The notes under the pieces were generated by a model that saw only the letters and a list, made by a program, of their open reading frames with translations, did no database searches and had not been told where the DNA came from. From assembly GCA_030627145.1 (NCBI GenBank), contig DAOUSQ010000072.1, positions 1 through 5,819 of the forward strand: 5,819 nucleotides of DNA. The letters run 5' to 3'. The translations under genes were made by a program, and so were the position numbers. Shown here one piece after another: positions 1 through 3,473 of this stretch. Origin of the DNA: Syntrophomonadaceae bacterium. Lineage in GTDB: Bacteria > Bacillota_B > Syntrophomonadia > Syntrophomonadales > Syntrophomonadaceae. Position 1 is the first letter of the stretch. Every line of letters begins with the position of its first letter.

Positions 1-195
1 ATGACTAGGGATCCTAATGAAATACGGCGAGTTGGATTTGAATCTCTGGCCAAAGGACTTGGCCCAGTAGGTATGGCCTATTTTTTGCGTCAATATGATC
101 AAGGAGAAGGAGACTATACGAAGGAACGAAAAGAAATATTAAGGGATATTACTATTGATGAGATAAAACGTGACCTAAGAGCACCAGGTACTTAA
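1..195 (+). CDS. Small conserved-type protein, possible antitoxin-like, function unknown
   Basis: A 64-residue soluble, highly charged protein with no signal peptide or membrane segment. It reads as an amphipathic N-terminal part containing GFESLAKGLGPVGMAYFLRQ (residues 12-31), a central G-E-G-D-Y-T-K-E-R motif (36-44), and a basic/acidic helical C-terminus. I associate short proteins with a 'LGPVGMxxFLxQ...GDYTKER' pattern with genes scattered near TA loci in Firmicutes and cyanobacteria, but I cannot name the family with certainty. No toxin partner lies immediately downstream; one could be upstream of the window. The ATG is the first base of the window, so its ribosome binding site is not visible and the true start could be further upstream. 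A strong terminator begins 26 bases after the stop, so this is the last gene of its transcript. Confidence 0.7.
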   Translation: MTRDPNEIRRVGFESLAKGLGPVGMAYFLRQYDQGEGDYTKERKEILRDITIDEIKRDLRAPGT

Positions 196-221
196 ATAAA
201 GTTGTCAATAATTGTTAACCG

Positions 222-258
222 GCTCTCCTGGAAACACAGTTTTCCAGGGGAGCTTTTT
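222..258 (+). terminator. Rho-independent terminator, copy 1 of a repeated element
   Basis: A 13-bp stem (222-234 with 241-253, one T-G pair) closes a 6-base loop (cacagt) and is followed by five T (254-258). It ends the transcript of the 64-residue gene. The 41-bp segment 218-258 recurs at 2174-2214 with only four differences, so this terminator is one copy of a repeated element. There is no T-run on the other side, so it should act only on + strand transcription. Confidence 0.85.
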
Positions 259-521
259 CATATTAATAAACCACAAGGGGTAATTTTTGTGGTTGCATGA
301 GTAGGAATATAGTATTAATAACATGACGAAGAACAGGGATTTCGTCCCAACATAACAGTAGACAAATAAGCAGAGAACCTCGGGTAGGCAGAGAAGCATC
401 CCGAGGGTTTATTTTAGGTAGGGACAATAATTATCCTGATAGAAAAATAGAAATACTAATCTTGAAAATATAAGGAAAATCTTTTCTTTATCGGGTAGAA
501 AGTATTAGGCACTAATAACGT
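259..521. other. Gene-free AT-rich intergenic stretch with several stem-loops
   Basis: No convincing coding region is present on either strand; the only open frame of note (minus strand, 205-399) crosses the terminator and has unlikely composition. The stretch holds a perfect 8-bp inverted repeat (269-276 with 287-294, arms aaccacaa and ttgtggtt), a short gggA...tccc hairpin near 334-346, and a 7-bp GC-rich stem at 378-384 with 400-406. From 407 to 521 it is plain AT-rich sequence leading into the higBA promoter. The three stem-loops followed by a T-rich tract could be a small RNA or leader, but I recognise no known riboswitch or RNA family. Confidence 0.5.
378..414 (+). terminator. Possible rho-independent terminator
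   Basis: The arms cctcggg (378-384) and cccgagg (400-406) pair perfectly over 7 bp around a 15-base loop, followed by a T-rich but interrupted tract (408-414, tttattt). The loop is long and the tail imperfect, so it is weaker than the terminator at 222-258. With no gene between the two terminators, it would end either read-through or a short untranslated RNA starting in 260-330. Confidence 0.45.
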
Positions 522-550
522 TTGACAATACTAATGCAGAAAGTTATTAT
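522..550 (+). promoter_or_regulatory. Sigma-A-like promoter of the higBA locus
   Basis: A perfect -35 box TTGACA (522-527) is followed after 17 bases by TATTAT (545-550), a near-consensus -10. An alternative TATAAT lies at 548-553 but with a 20-base spacer. Transcription would start near 557, almost at the expected first codon of higB (560), so any toxin message would have little or no leader. A perfect inverted repeat overlaps the -10 box, as expected for an autoregulated TA operon. Confidence 0.65.
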
Positions 551-566
551 AATGATATTATAATAA
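544..566. promoter_or_regulatory. Perfect 10-bp inverted repeat, probable HigA operator
   Basis: The arms ttattataat (544-553) and attataataa (557-566) are exact reverse complements around the spacer gat. The element covers the -10 box and probable transcription start of the higBA promoter. Antitoxins of the HigA family bind palindromes in their own promoters through their XRE helix-turn-helix, so this is the natural candidate site. Every base of both arms is A or T, and short AT-only palindromes can arise by chance in AT-rich DNA, which limits confidence. Confidence 0.55.
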
Positions 567-840
567 AAACATTCCGTTGCAAAGAAACTAAAAAAATATG
601 GAATGGTAGAGTATCCAAGCAATTCCCCTATGATATACAGGAAACAGCGCGAAGGAAATTAAGAATGCTTATAATTCAATTTCGATGCTTGATTTAAGAA
701 TACCACCGTCAAATCGATTAGAGTTATTAAAGGGAGATAGGAAAGGCCAGATGAGCATAAGGATTAATGAGCAGTGGAGAATTTGCTTTAAATGGGCTGA
801 TGGGGATTGTTATGACGTTGAAATTGTAGATTATCATTGA
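560..840 (+). pseudogene. higB: Frameshifted HigB-type toxin (RelE superfamily)
   Basis: Read across two frames, this region gives a HigB-like protein of about 93 residues, the usual length. The first part (560 to about 670) gives IKTFRCKETKKIWNGR then a helical stretch ending ARRKLRML. After position 670 the homologous reading continues one frame back, with LDLRIPPSNRLE, KGDRKGQ, NEQWRICF and the terminal VEIVDYH before TGA at 838-840. The first frame instead hits TAA at 695-697. A single missing base near 668-675 explains the break. The expected initiator (family start M-I-K-x-F) is ATA at 560-562 rather than ATG, a second apparent lesion. HigB proteins are ribosome-dependent mRNA endonucleases; this copy should be inactive. 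It lies 22 bases before higA, in the toxin-first order typical of higBA. A sequencing error could account for the frameshift but would not restore the start. Confidence 0.8.
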
Positions 841-862
841 TAACTAAAATGGGGTGAAAATT

Positions 863-1156
863 TTGAAAAAGTTATCTAATATACATCCTGGCGAAATTCT
901 CGAAAAAGAATTTCTGGAAACATTAAATATTTCAGCATATTATCTTGCTAAAGAAACAGGGATGCCACAAACCAGGATATCGGAAATCATTAAGAAAAAG
1001 AGACGAATTACTGCGGATACTGCATTGAGACTTAGTAAATTTTTTGGGAATAGTGCTCATTTTTGGTTGGGCCTGCAGAATGATTATGACCTTGAGTTAG
1101 AAAAAGAAGCAAAGGCAAGTGAATTGAACAACATTAGACAATATGAATATGTATAA
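863..1156 (+). CDS. higA: HigA-type antitoxin, XRE-family DNA-binding protein
   Basis: Cytoplasmic antitoxin and repressor that neutralises HigB and binds its own promoter. The 97-residue product has the family opening SNIHPGEIL (5-13), an XRE helix-turn-helix at about 23-50 (ISAYYLAKETGMPQTRISEI then a basic KKKRR), and the characteristic SAHFWLGLQNDYDL (64-77). I chose the TTG at 863 because the SD-like GGGGTGA (851-857) lies 5 bases upstream and the product then begins MKKLSNIHPGE as in relatives; a GTG at 854 would add three residues but overlaps that SD and has no good site of its own. The gene looks intact, while its toxin partner directly upstream is broken. It may persist as a stand-alone regulator acting on the palindrome at 544-566. 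Confidence 0.9.
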   Translation: MKKLSNIHPGEILEKEFLETLNISAYYLAKETGMPQTRISEIIKKKRRITADTALRLSKFFGNSAHFWLGLQNDYDLELEKEAKASELNNIRQYEYV

Positions 1157-1194
1157 TAAAGCAGATCCTAACCAGGAGAGAGCAGTTTTTGGGT

Positions 1195-1223
1195 GAACTC
1201 AAGAGAACCGTCCCCTTGAGTTC
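1195..1223. repeat. REP-like inverted repeat with a GAACCGTCCCC core
   Basis: A perfect 9-bp inverted repeat, arms gaactcaag (1195-1203) and cttgagttc (1215-1223), surrounds the 11-base loop agaaccgtccc. There is no T-run on either side, so it is not a terminator. From memory, short palindromes holding the core agaaccgtcccc (or its complement ggggacggttct) recur between genes in many Clostridia and other bacteria, and I associate them with REP elements mobilised by IS200-like Y1 transposases. That link is recollection and cannot be verified in this window, which has only one copy. It sits between the higBA remnant and the vapBC-type pair, so it may mark a junction between TA modules. Confidence 0.6.
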
Positions 1224-1269
1224 GAGGATTGAAAGATAATAGATTTATTAACGAAAGGGGTGGATCATA

Positions 1270-1518
1270 GTGGAATTTATTAGAAAAGTTGCTAATAGTG
1301 ATATGTTAGCTGATGTTATGGACTTACCGGAAAGCTTTAGAAATAAGAAAGTAGAGATACTAATATTCCCATATGAAAATATGAATACTGACGATAGCAC
1401 AGACAGGAAATCAAAAAAAGCTAGAGGTTTATTAGAAAAATATAAAAATAAGGAACTTCAAGATTTAGAAAATGGTGCCTGGGCGAAAGCGGTGGAAGAT
1501 AAATATGAAAATAGTTGA
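1270..1518 (+). CDS. VapB-like antitoxin of a vapBC-type pair
   Basis: An 82-residue acidic protein encoded directly before, and overlapping, a PIN-domain toxin gene. The N-terminal half (about 1-37) alternates hydrophobic residues in the pattern FIRKVANSDMLADVMDLPES then KKVEILIFP, which fits a short swapped-hairpin or DNA-binding fold of VapB/MazE-like antitoxins. After a polar linker (38-50), the C-terminal segment RGLLEKYKNKELQDLENGAW (52-71) resembles the toxin-wrapping tail of such antitoxins. The GTG start is supported by a strong SD (aaggggtgg, 1255-1263) about 6 bases upstream. It ends with TGA at 1516-1518, 14 bases inside the toxin gene, so the two are translationally coupled. The family assignment rests mainly on context; the exact antitoxin class is uncertain. 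Confidence 0.8.
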   Translation: MEFIRKVANSDMLADVMDLPESFRNKKVEILIFPYENMNTDDSTDRKSKKARGLLEKYKNKELQDLENGAWAKAVEDKYENS

Positions 1519-1873
1519 TGCCAATATAGTTCTAAGATATCTTTTGAATGATACAGAAGCTTTATCAGAAAGAGCTGCAGACTTATTAGAAAACAATGAG
1601 GTTTTTGTACCAAATGAAGTAATAGCAGAAATTGTATACGTCTTAGAGAAAGTTTATAAAGTAGAGAATAATGAAATAAGCAGTGCTTTGATGGAGCTTT
1701 TTGACTATGGTAATTTACAAGTAAGTGATATCCAGATAGTTAATGCAGCATTAAGGCTTTACGGAGAAAGAAGATTAGATTTTGTGGACACATTACTATA
1801 TGCTTATAATAAAGTAGGAAACCATAAGGTTTATACTTTTGATAAAAAACTGAACAAATTATTAGATTGTTAG
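1505..1873 (+). CDS. vapC: VapC-like PIN-domain ribonuclease toxin
   Basis: A 122-residue single PIN domain, the usual VapC length. VapC toxins are Mg2+-dependent endoribonucleases, known in several cases to cleave tRNA or rRNA. The acidic active-site set is all present: D5 in the opening MKIVDANIVLRYLL, E42 in NEVIAEIVYVLE, D92 and D95 in LDFVDTLLYAY, and D113 in YTFDKKL. The gene therefore looks functional. I chose the ATG at 1505 because the protein then starts exactly at the PIN first strand; an ATG at 1472 in the same frame would add 11 residues that only recode the antitoxin's 3' end. A GGTGGAAG stretch just upstream (1491-1498) can serve as SD. The start lies inside the upstream antitoxin gene (14-base overlap), the normal arrangement for balanced co-translation. 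The cellular target cannot be read from the sequence. Confidence 0.9.
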   Translation: MKIVDANIVLRYLLNDTEALSERAADLLENNEVFVPNEVIAEIVYVLEKVYKVENNEISSALMELFDYGNLQVSDIQIVNAALRLYGERRLDFVDTLLYAYNKVGNHKVYTFDKKLNKLLDC

Positions 1874-1910
1874 AGTGATGATTTATGTATTTTGCCAGGG
1901 AGGATAAGTA

Positions 1911-2126
1911 ATGACTGATTATCATATAAATATTTTTTATAGTGAGGTAGATGAAGGATATATTGCGGATATTCCAGATTTGAATGGGTGTACGGCATTT
2001 GGTAAAACTCCTGCTATTGCACTGGAAGAAGTCCAAAGAGCAAAAGAATTGTGGATTATTGCAGCCAAAGAAGCCAATATCCCGGTTCCTGCTCCCCGGT
2101 ACAGGCCGTTAATATATCAGGTATAA
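1911..2126 (+). CDS. HicB-like antitoxin, orphan
   Basis: A 71-residue protein of the HicB antitoxin fold (partial RNase H-like). It shows the family's first strands with INIFYSEVDEGYIADIPDL (7-25) and then C-T-A-F-G-K-T-P...A-L-E-E-V (27-41) leading into a helix. The tail (PVPAPRYRPLIYQV) is short and holds no recognisable ribbon-helix-helix or HTH DNA-binding domain, as in the short HicB group. HicB normally neutralises HicA, a small mRNA-cleaving toxin, but no hicA is found on either side here. The start is well supported: AGGGAGG (1897-1903) lies 7 bases before the ATG. It begins 37 bases after vapC and may be co-transcribed with it. A terminator follows 51 bases downstream. It may be a solitary survivor of a hicAB pair or a member of the HicB-like proteins that work without HicA. 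Confidence 0.85.
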   Translation: MTDYHINIFYSEVDEGYIADIPDLNGCTAFGKTPAIALEEVQRAKELWIIAAKEANIPVPAPRYRPLIYQV

Positions 2127-2177
2127 TATGGATCAAGCGGTGCTGAGCACGCAATTTATTATCTTATAATACGACCG

Positions 2178-2220
2178 GCTTTTCTGGAAACACAGTTCTC
2201 CGGGGGAGCTTTTTTGTTTT
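2178..2220 (+). terminator. Rho-independent terminator, copy 2 of a repeated element
   Basis: The stem pairs 2178-2190 with 2197-2209, including several T-G wobbles and one A-C mismatch, around the loop cacagt. It is followed by six T (2210-2215), then gtttt. The segment 2174-2214 matches 218-258 at 37 of 41 positions, with identical length and identical loop. It closes the TA gene block after the hicB-like gene and insulates the efflux operon downstream. Because of its wobble pairs it should be less stable than copy 1. Confidence 0.8.
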
Positions 2221-2247
2221 CTCTTTAATTTAAACTGGAGTTTTCTA

Positions 2248-2277
2248 TTGACCATAAGTTAACCTTAAAGGTATAAT
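2248..2277 (+). promoter_or_regulatory. Sigma-A-like promoter of the efflux operon
   Basis: TTGACC (2248-2253, one base off consensus) and a perfect TATAAT (2272-2277) are separated by 18 bases. Transcription would start near 2284, just upstream of the TetR-type palindrome at 2289-2306 and about 56 bases before the adaptor gene. It is the only good promoter between the terminator at 2178-2220 and the first efflux gene. Confidence 0.75.
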
Positions 2278-2288
2278 TCAAATATAAC

Positions 2289-2306
2289 TGACCAACCGGT
2301 CGGTCA
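2289..2306. promoter_or_regulatory. TetR-family operator palindrome
   Basis: The 18-bp sequence TGACCAACCGGTCGGTCA is a palindrome with 8 of 9 pairs matching, centred on ACCGGT; the only mismatch is A2294 against C2301. Palindromes of this size and type (GACCGACCGGTCGGTC-like) are typical operators of TetR-family repressors that control efflux genes. It lies about 5-22 bases after the predicted transcription start, where a bound dimer would block RNA polymerase. No TetR gene is in the window; it may be after the transporter gene or elsewhere. Confidence 0.75.
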
Positions 2307-2339
2307 ATATTTTGGCGCTGAGAAATGGGAGGGTATTAA

Positions 2340-3473
2340 GTGTATAAGAGGGCTGGATTAGTATATTTTGGTGTGGCTTTACTGCTGGTTTTAACACTTG
2401 CAGTTTCAGGTTGTGGTAAAAAAGAGGAAGTAGTAAAGGAAACGGAAATAAGCGTAAATGTAGCAGCGGCGGAGATAAAAGACATAGCTAAGAGTGAGAG
2501 TTACTCCGGTATAGTCAGGGGTGTAAATGAAGTATACATAATGCCCAAAGTTCCTGCAAGGGTGACAGCAATTTATGTTAAACCTGGTGATGTAGTTAAA
2601 CAGGGTCAGACTTTACTTACTCTGGACAGCAGTGACTACGAAGCTTCCGTAAAGCAGGCCCAGGCGACATTAGCTATGGCTGAAGCAGGTAAAAAGGCCA
2701 ATGATGCTCAGCTTGTTGCAGCAAAAGCCAGCTACGAAAGAACTCAAAAGCTCCATGAAGCCGGGGCTGTATCTGATCAGCAGTTAGAAGCAGCCCGAAC
2801 CCAGTATGAATCACTGGCAGCAGGGAGTGCTGAGGCTGCTTTAGAACAGGCACGGGCAGGTTTACTGCAGGCACAAACCCAGTTAAACCACTGTATTATA
2901 ACTTCCCCAATTACCGGAACAGTAGGGACAATAGGCCTTTCACTTGGTGATACAGCAAATCTGCAGTCTCCTGCTGTTATTGTCAGCGACACTTCCCGGT
3001 TAGAAATAGATGTAATGGTTAGTGAATCAGAAGTAAGTTATGTAGAAACAGGCAGCGATGTTGATATTCTCATAAAAGCAGCTAGTAAGAAACCTTTTAA
3101 GGGGAAAGTTGAAAGTGTATCTATTGTGCCTGATCCAATCAAACATAACTATGAGGTGAAAATTTCTCTGGATAACCCGGATAACATTATAAAATCGGGG
3201 ATGTTTGCCGAAGTCAGCATAGCCACGATAAGTAGAGATGATGTTGTATGTGTTCCTGTAAGTGCAGTTATTCCTAAAGGGGGAAGGACTATTGTATATA
3301 CCCTTGATAAGGAAAAACGGGCCCGGGAAAGAGAAGTAAAAATTGGGATAGAAAATAACCAGTATGTTGAAATAATTGAAGGAATAACAGCAGGTGAACA
3401 GGTCATTACAAAAGGTAATACCCTGGTAAATGACGGTACCCTGGTAAGGGTAGTTGCCGGGGGTGGGAAATAA
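2340..3473 (+). CDS. RND efflux periplasmic adaptor (membrane fusion) lipoprotein, AcrA/MexA type
   Basis: A 377-residue adaptor that joins an RND pump to an exit duct. It begins with a lipoprotein signal: charged MYKRAG, hydrophobic 7-22, and lipobox V-S-G-C with lipidated Cys25. Next come a barrel-sandwich (lipoyl) half from about 62 to 97 (VTAIYVKPGDVVKQGQTLL), an alpha-helical hairpin from about 99 to 182, the second lipoyl half with TSPITGTVG (188-196), a beta-barrel from about 220 to 297, and a membrane-proximal domain to the end. At the hairpin tip, R134, L138 and S145 have the R-x3-L-x6-S spacing of the TolC-docking motif of AcrA. The GTG start has a strong SD (gggaggg, 2327-2333) six bases upstream. 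Its TAA overlaps the ATG of the RND gene by one base, showing a single operon. It is probably repressed by a TetR protein at 2289-2306. Confidence 0.93.
   Translation: MYKRAGLVYFGVALLLVLTLAVSGCGKKEEVVKETEISVNVAAAEIKDIAKSESYSGIVRGVNEVYIMPKVPARVTAIYVKPGDVVKQGQTLLTLDSSDYEASVKQAQATLAMAEAGKKANDAQLVAAKASYERTQKLHEAGAVSDQQLEAARTQYESLAAGSAEAALEQARAGLLQAQTQLNHCIITSPITGTVGTIGLSLGDTANLQSPAVIVSDTSRLEIDVMVSESEVSYVETGSDVDILIKAASKKPFKGKVESVSIVPDPIKHNYEVKISLDNPDNIIKSGMFAEVSIATISRDDVVCVPVSAVIPKGGRTIVYTLDKEKRAREREVKIGIENNQYVEIIEGITAGEQVITKGNTLVNDGTLVRVVAGGGK

Noticed and set aside
205..399. Minus-strand 64-residue open frame with a Cys/Leu-rich start
   Set aside because: It runs through the terminator stem at 222-253 and the stem at 378-406, has no ribosome site and no recognisable pattern.
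665..680. Programmed ribosomal frameshift to make full HigB
   Set aside because: The change needs a -1 shift, but there is no X-XXY-YYZ slippery heptamer at the junction, and the missing start codon also argues for decay.
1472..1504. Longer VapC start at the ATG at 1472
   Set aside because: It would add 11 residues before the PIN first strand that only recode the antitoxin's end; the ATG at 1505 gives the usual VapC opening.
1879..1911. Short open frame between vapC and the hicB-like gene as a hicA remnant
   Set aside because: It reads only about ten residues (MIYVFCQGG) with no HicA features and simply covers the ribosome site of the next gene.
2136..2152. Small imperfect palindrome (gtgct-g-agcac) after the hicB-like gene
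   Set aside because: The loop is a single base and the arms only 5 bp, with no T-run or promoter beside it; likely chance.
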